Virus record (IMG/VR): IMGVR_UViG_3300032291_000658
Location: 1 to 49,531 of that record
DNA: 49,531 bases
Source: a virus
Direction: 5' to 3' (one strand)
This document shows, in pieces, positions 19,225-25,249 of the stretch. Numbering within the stretch: position 1 is the stretch's first letter; each line of letters opens with the position of its first letter. A model generated the notes under the pieces. That model saw only the letters and a list, made by a program, of their open reading frames with translations, was not told the DNA's origin and made no database searches. The translations under genes and the position numbers were made by a program.

Positions 19225-19409
19225 GCTTCTTTCTCCACTGGTACGTCACGCCATTCGCCTTTGATGGTGCTTGTTACAACATTAAATAATCTATCTTCAT
19301 CTTCCCACCATTGCTGGAGAAACTTATGTTGTTCGCATCGAGCTATGCCTTCGCAAATGTATATGCGTACTTCACGCTCAACAAAGCGCAGTTTGGGTGT
19401 TGGTGTCAT
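19221..19409 (-). CDS. 62 aa protein with LQQWWE motif
   Basis: It starts KLRFVEREVRIYI and contains FLQQWWEDED and GEWRDVPVEKE. This pairing of a KLRFVER-type strand with LQQWWE and WRDVP is familiar from small phage early proteins of unknown role. The product is probably a small beta-rich fold. It overlaps both neighbours by four bases. The function is unknown. Confidence 0.6.
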   Translation of the reverse strand: MTPTPKLRFVEREVRIYICEGIARCEQHKFLQQWWEDEDRLFNVVTSTIKGEWRDVPVEKEA

Positions 19410-19711
19410 TTCTTCATCCCCCTGATGTAGATCGCAAACGAATTGATGGTGTCCTGACCAAAGCCAGTCATCTTCTCGATAGCCTGTGCCACCTCTTCAA
19501 TGGCATCGTTGCGGATGCCGCCGTTCATCATCTTTGTTACAGCAGATTGAGTTTGCTTCTGCACCCCATCAACAAACCCATCTTCATACCCACGCTGGTA
19601 CTCCGTAAGGGTATGCACAGCCGCCATCACCGACTCCTTGCGTTGCTGTGCTTGTCGTTCAATCTCGTTGAACGCTTCGTCTTCTTCCGGCGTTGTTGGA
19701 ATGTCAATCAT
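19406..19711 (-). CDS. 101 aa acidic helical protein of unknown function
   Basis: The first 40 residues are acidic and Gln-rich helix (TPEEDEAFNEIERQAQQRKE), followed by EYQRGYEDGFVDG and a second helix with IEEVAQAIEKMTG. The YEDGFVDGVQ segment resembles short Gly-containing helices of other phage early proteins. It is joined to its neighbours by ATGA overlaps. The function is unknown. Confidence 0.55.
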   Translation of the reverse strand: MIDIPTTPEEDEAFNEIERQAQQRKESVMAAVHTLTEYQRGYEDGFVDGVQKQTQSAVTKMMNGGIRNDAIEEVAQAIEKMTGFGQDTINSFAIYIRGMKK

Positions 19712-19824
19712 TTCCTTCCTCCGTTCTGCATCTTGTCAAGTGCATACATGAACACTGCAATAACCACGCCGCCAAGACCAAGGCCAATGAACAGCACCGC
19801 AATCAAAGCCATCACATCCAACAT
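19708..19824 (-). CDS. 38 aa single-pass membrane peptide
   Basis: The frame runs from ATG at 19824 to TGA at 19710-19708 and ends as an ATGA overlap with the next gene. An AGGAG lies seven bases upstream of the start on this strand. Residues 3-29 are a single hydrophobic stretch (LIAVLFIGLGLGGVVIAV) followed by YALDKMQNGGRK, so the topology is probably N-out with a basic cytoplasmic tail. It is too small to classify. It might modulate the membrane or a host protein. Confidence 0.5.
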   Translation of the reverse strand: MLDVMALIAVLFIGLGLGGVVIAVFMYALDKMQNGGRK

Positions 19825-19833
19825 AAGAATCTC

Positions 19834-20034
19834 CTATTCAAAGTCTGTACGCTTTTCGCTGATCCAAAATCCTTTTGTGTTTAAACACATATTCTTTTCT
19901 AACATTTCTTCCGGGGTAAGGCATCTTCTATTTACCTGAAAGTCTCCTCTTCGGTGCATGTCAAATGCTTTACTGCTGTTGAAATATTGTTTACACGCTT
20001 GGCATTGGTTCCTGTCTCCTCTAAGAACTATCAT
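19834..20034 (-). CDS. 66 aa zinc-finger-like phage protein
   Basis: The start is taken as ATG at 20034, which has GAGGG seven bases upstream. A longer form would need a TTG. The product contains CQACKQYFNSSKAFDMHRRG and RRCLTPEEM, giving the order Cys-x2-Cys, His, Cys typical of a small zinc finger. The FxxxxAFxxHRxGxF and RCLTPEEM layout is common in small phage proteins of unknown role. It overlaps the upstream gene by 14 bases. It carries GTTTAAAC at 19879. DNA binding is a reasonable guess only. Confidence 0.6.
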   Translation of the reverse strand: MIVLRGDRNQCQACKQYFNSSKAFDMHRRGDFQVNRRCLTPEEMLEKNMCLNTKGFWISEKRTDFE

Positions 20035-20329
20035 TTTTGCCCTCTGCAATCAATTGAGATTCAAGATCTTGCTCCACCTGTTCGGCAAAAGATTTCCCAG
20101 ATGGAAACCTCATCTGAGCCCATGTTGTGTTTGAAACAACCGCAATAGATCTTTGAATGCCATCATTAAACCCAGCAACATACTTGTCCCCACTAGACAA
20201 TCTGGCGTTAAGAGCCTCCTTAACAATTTGAATCATGGGTACTTTCTTTTGTCTGGCGTGTTTCTTCAATGCCGCATAGGTCGTTAAATCTAATCTTGCA
20301 AGAAAAGACTTGGTGCTAGAAGGGGTCAT
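20021..20329 (-). CDS. 102 aa ribbon-helix-helix-like protein
   Basis: The start at 20329 is preferred because GGAGAG lies seven bases upstream. An extended TTG start is possible. Residues about 6-45 (KSFLARLDLTTYAALKKHA, then KVPMIQIVKEALNARL) have the strand-helix-turn-helix pattern of Arc/CopG-like DNA-binding proteins. The remainder (FNDGIQRSIAVVSN and FAEQVEQDLESQL) may be an oligomerisation tail. It overlaps both neighbours by 14 bases. It probably represses this or another early operon, which is inference. Confidence 0.55.
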   Translation of the reverse strand: MTPSSTKSFLARLDLTTYAALKKHARQKKVPMIQIVKEALNARLSSGDKYVAGFNDGIQRSIAVVSNTTWAQMRFPSGKSFAEQVEQDLESQLIAEGKNDSS

Positions 20330-20708
20330 TTTTGGCTCTCCATGATTCGTACTCTTTGAGTATGTCGTCAAAGATTTGTTTTGCTATCTCGTTTCCGTGA
20401 AGCTCTGTTCTTGACTCAATCCCGCAGCGTTTACACAACTCAGAAGCCGCAGCTTCTTCATGAGGCATTTCAAGAAAATCTTGGAAAGAATCTGTGCGGC
20501 AGAGAATCCCTGCTTGCTTGACTCTGTTGCTGTAAGGAGTAGCCGACTCATCATCTTGAATGCGGACGATGGCACAGGCGTACCTTGCCCCAACAAAATC
20601 ACGCAGAAGTTCTTCTGGGATTTCGTCGGGGTGGAGAGACAGGGTAAGGATGTACCCTGTTCTGTCTTGCTTTAAAGCAACCTTTCGGGCTTCAAATTGC
20701 AAAGCCAT
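20316..20708 (-). CDS. 130 aa conserved phage hypothetical (LHPDEIPEELL type)
   Basis: The first 50 residues form a beta-rich segment, FEARKVALKQDRTGYILTL, followed by SLHPDEIPEELLRDFVGARY. This is a recognisable conserved module in phages of Betaproteobacteria, of unknown role. Cys residues at CKRCG in the second half could bind metal. It follows directly on the stop of the upstream gene, with 1-base overlap. No activity can be assigned. Confidence 0.6.
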   Translation of the reverse strand: MALQFEARKVALKQDRTGYILTLSLHPDEIPEELLRDFVGARYACAIVRIQDDESATPYSNRVKQAGILCRTDSFQDFLEMPHEEAAASELCKRCGIESRTELHGNEIAKQIFDDILKEYESWRAKNDPF

Positions 20709-21037
20709 CAGTCTTCCAGTTTGTCTTCAAGAAAAGAAATGACCGCTCGATAACCAATTGCTTGGTGTATCAATGTTGAAAGTTGAATTTCTAATTCATC
20801 AATTCGGTCATTAGCCCTTGCAAGCTCTTTGCGTATAACCTCTGCGCCATGCATGGGGTTTTTAACAACCTCAACATCTTTCTTGGTTGTGCGGGGCTTC
20901 TTAACAGCCTTACGCTTGTACTCATGCATGAAGACTATTGCATAGCTCTTTTTAAAGCCGCAGTGTTCTACCAAATCAACCGCTGTGGCGTTTGGATTCT
21001 TTGACAAATACTCTCTACCCAGTTTTGCTAGTGACAT
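20708..21037 (-). CDS. 109 aa basic helical protein
   Basis: The start at 21037 is chosen because a strong GGAG site precedes it. The product contains LGREYLSKNPNATAVDLVEHCGFKKSYAIVFMHEYK, which has the spacing of a helix-turn-helix, then a Lys/Arg-rich linker (KRKAVKKPRTTKKD) and a coiled coil to the C-terminus (IRKELARANDRIDELEIQL). A DNA-binding dimer is likely from this arrangement. The family is not recognised. It follows the SSB-like gene with a 10-base gap. Confidence 0.5.
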   Translation of the reverse strand: MSLAKLGREYLSKNPNATAVDLVEHCGFKKSYAIVFMHEYKRKAVKKPRTTKKDVEVVKNPMHGAEVIRKELARANDRIDELEIQLSTLIHQAIGYRAVISFLEDKLED

Positions 21038-21047
21038 GTTTTTCTCC

Positions 21048-21329
21048 TCAAAATGGAACGTCATCATCAGAAATTTCAACCTTGCGTGGAGCCGCTTCTG
21101 ACTTTGGCTCCATGCGATTGACAGAAAGAGAAAGGTAGGTGTTCCCACTCTTAGACTTTTTCTTCCAGCCGCCAATCTTGTAAATATGCATGCCGTTCTC
21201 AACGGTCACATTGGTTAGGTCTTTTGGATTTATCGCAATTTCACCCCAATAGTCGGGAGACTTGTCCGACTTTTTGGATTGGGATGCCATCAATCTGCCA
21301 GAGTCAGGGCGTTGTTCAAATTCACTCAT
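21048..21329 (-). CDS. SSB-like single-stranded DNA-binding protein
   Basis: The protein has 93 residues. The centre (PDYWGEIAINPKDL, then IYKIGGWKKKSKSGNTYLSL) has the alternating aromatic and basic strands of small OB-fold or DUF736-like proteins. The protein ends with the acidic tail ISDDDVPF, which closely mimics the SSB C-terminal tail used to recruit replication and repair partners. It lies immediately downstream of the annealing protein (four-base overlap), as expected for a recombination operon. A role in coating single-stranded DNA is well supported by tail and context, though the fold is inferred. Confidence 0.65.
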   Translation of the reverse strand: MSEFEQRPDSGRLMASQSKKSDKSPDYWGEIAINPKDLTNVTVENGMHIYKIGGWKKKSKSGNTYLSLSVNRMEPKSEAAPRKVEISDDDVPF

Positions 21330-21988
21330 TTTGTTTCCTCATCAATAAATGTTTTCTTCTTCTCTGCGAAGCTGTTGCGAACCTGAGCGTACAACTCAGG
21401 GTGACTTACTTTGAGCTTATCAAGCTGATCTTGATTCGCCTTCCAGTAACTGTTTAAACCCGCTTTGTCTTGGCAGATGTAAAGGAACTTGGTCATCCCT
21501 TCTGCAAACAACTGGGCATTCCCTTCGGCTTGGCTGTCTTCGCCGCCGACATTTTCTTTCTTGATCTCTACATCAGCCTGAGCCGTTTTGGTGACCACGG
21601 ATACAACTGCGGTGTCTTCCATCGGGAGATCATCTCCAGAATAGATGTATAAGCCAAGCCCATGCAAAGCTAATGCCTTAGTCATGCACCGCATGATCGC
21701 AGTGTTGACCTGAAACGCATCTGGGTTTGGCACTGGTTTGTTCTTGTAATCCATCACTGGCAACATACAGGTGCGACCCTGACCAAACATAACCACAGTC
21801 ACCCAAACCATGCCTGTGCCGTTTACATCCATGTATGGCTTTTCGCCAAAGGTATGGACTTGGAATGTTGCTTGGGGGTCAGCCTTCAAGGCTTCTGCCC
21901 ATGCCCATGCCCATGACAGGTAGGTCAGCCCATTCTTCTTCTCAGTGTGGGCATTGACGTTGACTTTCAACAAATCAAGCGGAGACAT
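21326..21988 (-). CDS. DUF1071-type single-strand annealing protein
   Basis: The protein has 220 residues from ATG at 21988, where AAGGAG lies seven bases upstream. A longer upstream start would overlap the exonuclease by about 100 bases. It contains LLKVNVNAHTEKKNGLTYLSWAWAWAEALK, a core MDYKNKPV, and FQVNTAIMRCMTKALALHGLGLYIYSGDDLP, the hallmarks of DUF1071 proteins, which belong to the phage annealing proteins related to Rad52/ERF. The partner exonuclease is the gene immediately upstream. The pair should resect ends and pair homologous strands, giving Red-like recombination and help in concatemer formation. The last 60 residues are variable. Confidence 0.8.
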   Translation of the reverse strand: MSPLDLLKVNVNAHTEKKNGLTYLSWAWAWAEALKADPQATFQVHTFGEKPYMDVNGTGMVWVTVVMFGQGRTCMLPVMDYKNKPVPNPDAFQVNTAIMRCMTKALALHGLGLYIYSGDDLPMEDTAVVSVVTKTAQADVEIKKENVGGEDSQAEGNAQLFAEGMTKFLYICQDKAGLNSYWKANQDQLDKLKVSHPELYAQVRNSFAEKKKTFIDEETK

Positions 21989-22841
21989 TGACTTCTCCTT
22001 GATATTGTTCGCACCACTGGGCGACTCCACAGAAGTTTCCTGTGCATCGCTTGGGCTCTCCTTTTCTTGTTTCGACATATCCTTTTTCCTTTTCTGCCAA
22101 CTCTGTGGCTTCTTCTATCGTTTTAAAAACACGGATCGCAGTCTTGCGACCCTCCCTCTTCACTGCATAGGTGGTTTCTGATTGCCACCTTTCTTCATCG
22201 GAGCAGGGCTGTAAGTCCTCTCCAAAATCATGGGCCATCTTGGCATTGCGGTGCATCTCCAGCCGCTCCCTGATGTATGTCTCTGTGGTCACCGAATCCC
22301 ACATTGGGATGTCGATTGTTGTAATAGGCGACTTGGGGTAACCGTCCTTTTTTTCATGGCGACTGAAGTCCCTAACCAAAGCGCAGATCTTTAGGCCGCA
22401 AACCTTCTTGCGCTTGACGGTCTCGACCAGCCATTTGTAGATGTTCAGTTGCTGAACCCATTCCTCCTTGTCTTGCATGACTGCCCACGCAGAGGTGAAC
22501 TTATAGTCAGAGATGATGACCCCATCAGGGGTCTCCTCTTGGAGGTCAATTTGCCCACTGATCTTCACCCCATCAACTTCGTGAAACAGGCGCTCCTCCA
22601 TTACCCAACCATCGGTAATACCCCTCTCCATAACCACATGCAGAGCAGAGCCAAGCAACTGCCACAACATATCGGAGACATCTTGTTCAATCATGTCGTT
22701 GTATTGTTCCCGTAACCGTCTGATTTTTGGCGGGGACATAATCTCTGTTACGCTGTACTGCGAAGCGCCTTTACTGTAGTATTCACGAGATGCCAATGTC
22801 ACTAGCGGCGCTGGTACATTGTATTTGTTTGTGATTTTCAT
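21975..22841 (-). CDS. PD-(D/E)XK exonuclease (RecB/Cas4-like)
   Basis: The protein has 288 residues, with GGAGAG upstream. An early helix contains GSALHVVMERG (His68). The catalytic core follows: G-x2-D with Asp99 (SGQIDL), then D112-Y-K114 (IISDYKF), and a Q-x3-Y helix (QQLNIYKWLVE). The last 40 residues contain three Cys (CTGNFCGVAQWC), and a possible fourth lies near 151-156 (VCGLKIC), resembling the iron-sulphur site of Cas4/AddB-like nucleases. It is the first gene of the minus-strand operon and the likely 5'-3' partner of the annealing protein. Its start lies only 20 bases from the start of the divergent RusA gene. Confidence 0.8.
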   Translation of the reverse strand: MKITNKYNVPAPLVTLASREYYSKGASQYSVTEIMSPPKIRRLREQYNDMIEQDVSDMLWQLLGSALHVVMERGITDGWVMEERLFHEVDGVKISGQIDLQEETPDGVIISDYKFTSAWAVMQDKEEWVQQLNIYKWLVETVKRKKVCGLKICALVRDFSRHEKKDGYPKSPITTIDIPMWDSVTTETYIRERLEMHRNAKMAHDFGEDLQPCSDEERWQSETTYAVKREGRKTAIRVFKTIEEATELAEKEKGYVETRKGEPKRCTGNFCGVAQWCEQYQGEVNVSA

Positions 22842-22861
22842 CTACTCTCCAAAGGTTGTTT

Positions 22862-23305
22862 ATGAATCCAAGTCCGCATGATATCAATATCATACAAGAA
22901 TTGCAAGAGATATCTCAAATTATTTTTGGAGAACCTGCAAGCAAGGCAAATTCAAGGCGAGTTGTGAAGTTTGGCAACATGTCCAGATTGATTAAAAGCC
23001 AGAAAGCCCTGAACTACTCTGATGCGTTTAAACAGCAATGCCCTAAGTTGGCTAAGCTGATGACCGGTGACCTGAGGGTTACCTTGCATATTTTCTATGC
23101 CAGCCGAAGACCAGATTTAGACGAGAGCCTAATCTTGGATTTGATGCAGGGGTTGATCTATGAGAATGACCGTCAGGTAAAGGAGCGCCATGCGTACTGG
23201 GGGCTTGATCCAGACAACCCGAGGGCAGAGATCATTGTGGAAAAGATCCCCGACGTTTACACCAAAAAGAAGCCCGCACGGAGGCGGGCTAAGAGGGGAG
23301 AGTGA
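22862..23305 (+). CDS. rusA: RusA-type Holliday junction resolvase
   Basis: The protein has 147 residues from ATG at 22862, with AAAGG seven bases upstream. It starts the fold with FGEPASKANSRR and holds the acidic motif RRPDLDES (Asp85, Asp87) followed by IYENDRQV (Asp103). These three aspartates match the catalytic set of RusA. The strand GDLRVTLHIFYA precedes it as in the family. The extended basic C-terminus (TKKKPARRRAKRGE) ends in a DNA hairpin (GCCCGC/GCGGGC at about 23272-23289). It should resolve branched DNA before packaging. There is no room for a promoter in the 20-base gap upstream. Confidence 0.85.
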   Translation: MNPSPHDINIIQELQEISQIIFGEPASKANSRRVVKFGNMSRLIKSQKALNYSDAFKQQCPKLAKLMTGDLRVTLHIFYASRRPDLDESLILDLMQGLIYENDRQVKERHAYWGLDPDNPRAEIIVEKIPDVYTKKKPARRRAKRGE

Positions 23306-23357
23306 CAACTGCTTGTCGGGATCAAGTATAGCTTGACAACAAAAGACCTTGTGGTTG

Positions 23358-23387
23358 TTGCGCTGATGCGAACAGTTGGGCTATACT
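23358..23387 (+). promoter_or_regulatory. possible sigma70-like promoter upstream of the structured RNA/tRNA region
   Basis: TATACT at 23382-23387 is a good -10 match. TTGCGC 18 bases upstream shares only half of a -35 consensus. A second perfect TTGACA lies at 23333-23338 without a good -10. The site is placed to transcribe the tRNA-bearing non-coding region. Weak evidence. Confidence 0.35.
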
Positions 23388-23780
23388 AAATCCGCTGGCG
23401 CACAGTAACCGGATCTTGCTCCTAAGCATCCGTGACTGGTTGGTCTGGAACTCCCTGCGCTGGCCTCTTATCAGATGATGTTGAATCAGCCGCAAGGCAA
23501 TCAGATTGGGTCTGATGATTCACAGCAGGGGTCGAGAAATCATCCGGCAGTTGGGGCCGTCCCTGCACCAACACCTACACGCATGGGGATTGCCTGAACC
23601 GCCAGCAATAGTGCCTAAGAGCCGCTGTGCCCCGAAAGCAGTCCCCAGCCGTGTTGGTGTCAGTAAGGCAGTTAACTGAAGTGAGAGAGCCCAGTCGTTA
23701 GATTCTGCATGCGCCCAGAGCCACTCAGGGTCACCAACAGCCTTTTAAGTTTACAGTCCTCTTGAATAAGTATTCAATGG
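23388..23780 (+). other. non-coding region with much potential RNA structure, upstream of tRNA
   Basis: About 390 bases contain no convincing reading frame on either strand. Several complementary pairs are visible: CTGGCGCA with TGCGCTGG, GATGATT with AATCATC, GCAGGG with CCCTGC directly followed by ACCA, and GTTGGTG with CACCAAC. One of these blocks looks superficially tRNA-like, but none gives a complete cloverleaf. It is most likely one or more structured RNAs or tRNA remnants. No known RNA family is recognised. The region is probably co-transcribed with the tRNA that follows. Confidence 0.35.
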
Positions 23781-23855
23781 CGCAGGGTGGGAAAGTAGTA
23801 ATCCGTTCGGCTCATACCCGAAAGACCGCTGGTGCGACTCCAGCCCCTGCAACCA
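23781..23855 (+). tRNA. initiator-type tRNA-Met (anticodon CAT), CCA encoded
   Basis: The 75 bases fold into a full cloverleaf. The acceptor strands are 1-7 (CGCAGGG) and 65-71 (CCCTGCA), then A and CCA. The first acceptor pair is a C-A mismatch, the hallmark of bacterial initiator tRNA. The anticodon stem TTCGG/CCGAA closes the 7-base loop CTCATAC, so the anticodon is CAT. The three pairs next to the loop are C-G, G-C, G-C, close to the three G-C pairs of initiators. The D stem has only three pairs. The T stem is GCTGG/CCAGC with loop TGCGACT, which lacks the usual TTC. It may supply initiator tRNA late in infection. Confidence 0.85.
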
Positions 23856-23935
23856 TCATGTACAAAAACCGGCAATAAGTAGACATGACGCTGGACACAT
23901 GCACAAAAAATCCAAAAATCTTTACATGACACCCC

Positions 23936-23963
23936 TTGACACAGTTTGAAACTGTGATAGAGT
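23936..23963 (+). promoter_or_regulatory. sigma70-like promoter of the small RNA
   Basis: A perfect TTGACA (23936-23941) is separated by 16 bases from TAGAGT (23958-23963), four of six matches to the -10 consensus. The predicted start is near 23970. Nothing codes for protein for 400 bases downstream, so the transcript is an RNA or a long leader. The spacer is filled by a palindrome listed separately. Confidence 0.6.
23940..23956. promoter_or_regulatory. palindromic operator inside the promoter
   Basis: CACAGTTT-G-AAACTGTG is a perfect 8+1+8 inverted repeat that overlaps the last -35 base and fills the spacer. A dimeric repressor bound here would block RNA polymerase. Candidate regulators in the window are the ribbon-helix-helix-like and LexA-like proteins. 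It is not a LexA box of the usual CTGT-N8-ACAG form. Confidence 0.55.
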
Positions 23964-23969
23964 GCGAAC

Positions 23970-24099
23970 CGTTGGACGTGGAACTCCAAGCAAGTAAGCA
24001 AGCCGTTAGATCTGACTCCGACCCCGTATGGGGTGCGTATCAAGTCCCATAAAGACAAGGTACGGTTCCACCGGGGTCAGTTCTAACGGCTTTTTCTTT
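23970..24099 (+). ncRNA. candidate small RNA closed by a 19-bp stem and intrinsic terminator
   Basis: From the predicted start at about 23970 to the T-run the RNA is about 130 bases. Bases 24002-24020 pair with 24072-24090, with two mismatches in 19. Inside this stem are CCCC-GTAT-GGGG (24021-24033 area) and CGTATC paired with GGTACG, giving a junction-like fold. The right arm is followed by TTTTTCTTT. No frame longer than a few codons fits. The long closing stem plus regulated promoter recall phage regulatory RNAs, but no named family is recognised. Antisense, 6S-like or antitermination roles are all possible. Confidence 0.5.
24072..24099 (+). terminator. intrinsic terminator of the small RNA
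   Basis: The right arm CGGGGTCAGTTCTAACGGC of the long stem is followed directly by TTTTTCTTT. The paired left arm lies at 24002-24020, an unusually long loop distance for a terminator, but the strength of the stem supports termination. Confidence 0.6.
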
Positions 24100-24378
24100 G
24101 CCCCTTCCACTTCTGACCGGACTCCATCCGATAACAAGAGTTCAGCCTGACTGCGTGGAAGAAAAGGGCTACACGGTATGACACATGTCTAGGGGGCAGT
24201 TCCCGAATAGTCCGTGGTGCTGGTCTAGTCTGCAAGCACAGGGGTCAAGAGATTGACATGCAGATGCCGTTAATCGGCGGGTGAACCTCCCCCTCATACT
24301 CCACTCGGTTGGGGTAGGGGGGTCTTTGGGGTGAATTTATCAACAAGCCCCGCAAAGGGGCGCTAACAAAGGGAAACA
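24100..24378 (+). other. non-coding leader with several hairpins before the small-gene/primase operon
   Basis: No gene is seen in these 280 bases. CTTCCAC (24104-24110) pairs with GTGGAAG (24155-24161). A C-rich stretch at about 24284-24303 faces a G-rich one at 24310-24323. A compact hairpin GCCCC-GCAAA-GGGGC lies at 24347-24361, just before the AAAGGG ribosome site of the next gene. It could be a second RNA gene or a 5' leader controlling the plus-strand replication operon. Confidence 0.35.
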
Positions 24379-24576
24379 ATGAGAATTTATTTGATAGCAA
24401 GCAATCGGGGTGTGCGTCTTGTCAGGGCTGTTCACAGATCACAGGCTTTGTCTTACGTTGCATCACAGGAGTTGACTGTTCGTGTTGCGAGTCAGGAAGA
24501 CTTGGTAAAGTATTTGGCAGAAGGTAACGCCGTTGAAACGGCGGTTCCACCAACACAAGAGAAACTTGATCTGTGA
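24379..24576 (+). CDS. 65 aa conserved small phage protein
   Basis: AAAGGG lies five bases before ATG. The product (MRIYLIASNRGVRLVRAVH, then QALSYVASQELTVRVASQEDLV) is a small alpha/beta fold with the pattern of a widespread family in phages and plasmids in which a gene-end VASQEDL-like element is conserved. I do not know its function. It opens the plus-strand operon that leads to the primase-helicase. Its stop overlaps the next gene's GTG start (GTGA). Confidence 0.6.
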   Translation: MRIYLIASNRGVRLVRAVHRSQALSYVASQELTVRVASQEDLVKYLAEGNAVETAVPPTQEKLDL

Positions 24577-25013
24577 AAAAACCGTTCAGCCAAGACATGC
24601 ATGATGCATACGATGGGGCTGGAAAGTCCCGTGTTGCAGAGCATTTCAAAATCGCATATGGTATTGACTTGGTTGAGCATGAAGACAAATACGCAGTCGA
24701 TCTGGTTGCGTACAAGGACGGAAAAAAGATTGGGTATGTAGAGGTTGAAGTGCGGGACTCATGGTCAAAAGATGAGTTCCCATTTGATTCTCTGCATATA
24801 CCAGAGAGGAAAGAGAAGCTTTTAAACAATGACATGAGGACGTATCTTGTGTCTGTTAACAAGCATGGCACAAAGGCATTCATTTGTGATGCCGATGTGA
24901 TTTTGAATTCACCCCGCATGGAAAAGAACAACAAGTATGTTGAGCATGGCGAGTTGTTCTTTCTTGTTGACCCATCACGGATAAGACTGGTACATCTGAG
25001 GAGAGAGAAGTGA
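24573..25013 (+). CDS. PD-(D/E)XK-like endonuclease
   Basis: The protein has 146 residues with a GTG start overlapping the previous stop. A probable catalytic core is present: D43 in KYAVDLVAYKDG, then the strand GYVEVEVRDSW, where E57/E59-x-R takes the place of E-x-K, and a conserved LHIPERKEKLL helix. Such short proteins with YVEVEV and HIPERK occur in phages and are annotated as restriction-like nucleases. The active-site lysine is not obvious, so activity is uncertain. It could process DNA ends or branch points. It is coupled to the HNH-like gene downstream by a GTGA overlap. Confidence 0.5.
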   Translation: MKKPFSQDMHDAYDGAGKSRVAEHFKIAYGIDLVEHEDKYAVDLVAYKDGKKIGYVEVEVRDSWSKDEFPFDSLHIPERKEKLLNNDMRTYLVSVNKHGTKAFICDADVILNSPRMEKNNKYVEHGELFFLVDPSRIRLVHLRREK

Positions 25014-25249
25014 GAGATTACAGAAAAGAATACGACAACTACCAAGGCCAACCTGAGCAAATAAAAAACAGAGCAGAAAGAAATGCCGCCAGAGCCAAGT
25101 TGAAGAAGAAGGGTGCTCCAATTGCTGGCAAGGATGTCGCCCATGTCAAAGCGCTATCAAAGGGTGGATCAAACAAAGACGGCGTGAAGATTCAAACCGC
25201 AGCGCAGAACAGATCATTTAAACGCAAATCAGACGGCAGCATGAAATGA
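25010..25249 (+). CDS. HNH-like small endonuclease
   Basis: The protein has 79 residues with a GTG start that overlaps the previous stop, preceded by GAGGAGAG. It begins RDYRKEYDNYQGQPEQIKNRAERNAARA, the well-known leader of a phage HNH-like group. It then has KDVAHVKALSKGGSNKDGVKI, where D-V-A-H replaces D-V-D-H and is followed by N-K-D and N-R-S-F. The usual second metal-site residues are only partly present. It probably nicks DNA near replication forks or packaging sites, as in its relatives. It overlaps the primase-helicase start (ATGA). Confidence 0.65.
   Translation: MRDYRKEYDNYQGQPEQIKNRAERNAARAKLKKKGAPIAGKDVAHVKALSKGGSNKDGVKIQTAAQNRSFKRKSDGSMK

Noticed and set aside
21895-21912. Short tandem CCCATG repeats in the annealing-protein gene
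   Set aside because: They encode the alternating Trp-Ala stretch that is typical of the DUF1071 family.
23662-23752. Possible second tRNA with GTTGGTG/CACCAAC ends
   Set aside because: The D stem fits but the T arm has an A-A mismatch and an extra base, no valid anticodon loop is seen, and no CCA end follows.
23774-24058. Open frame on the minus strand across the tRNA and small-RNA gene
   Set aside because: It is antisense to the tRNA cloverleaf and the terminated RNA, has no ribosome site and a Cys/Trp-rich shadow-like composition.
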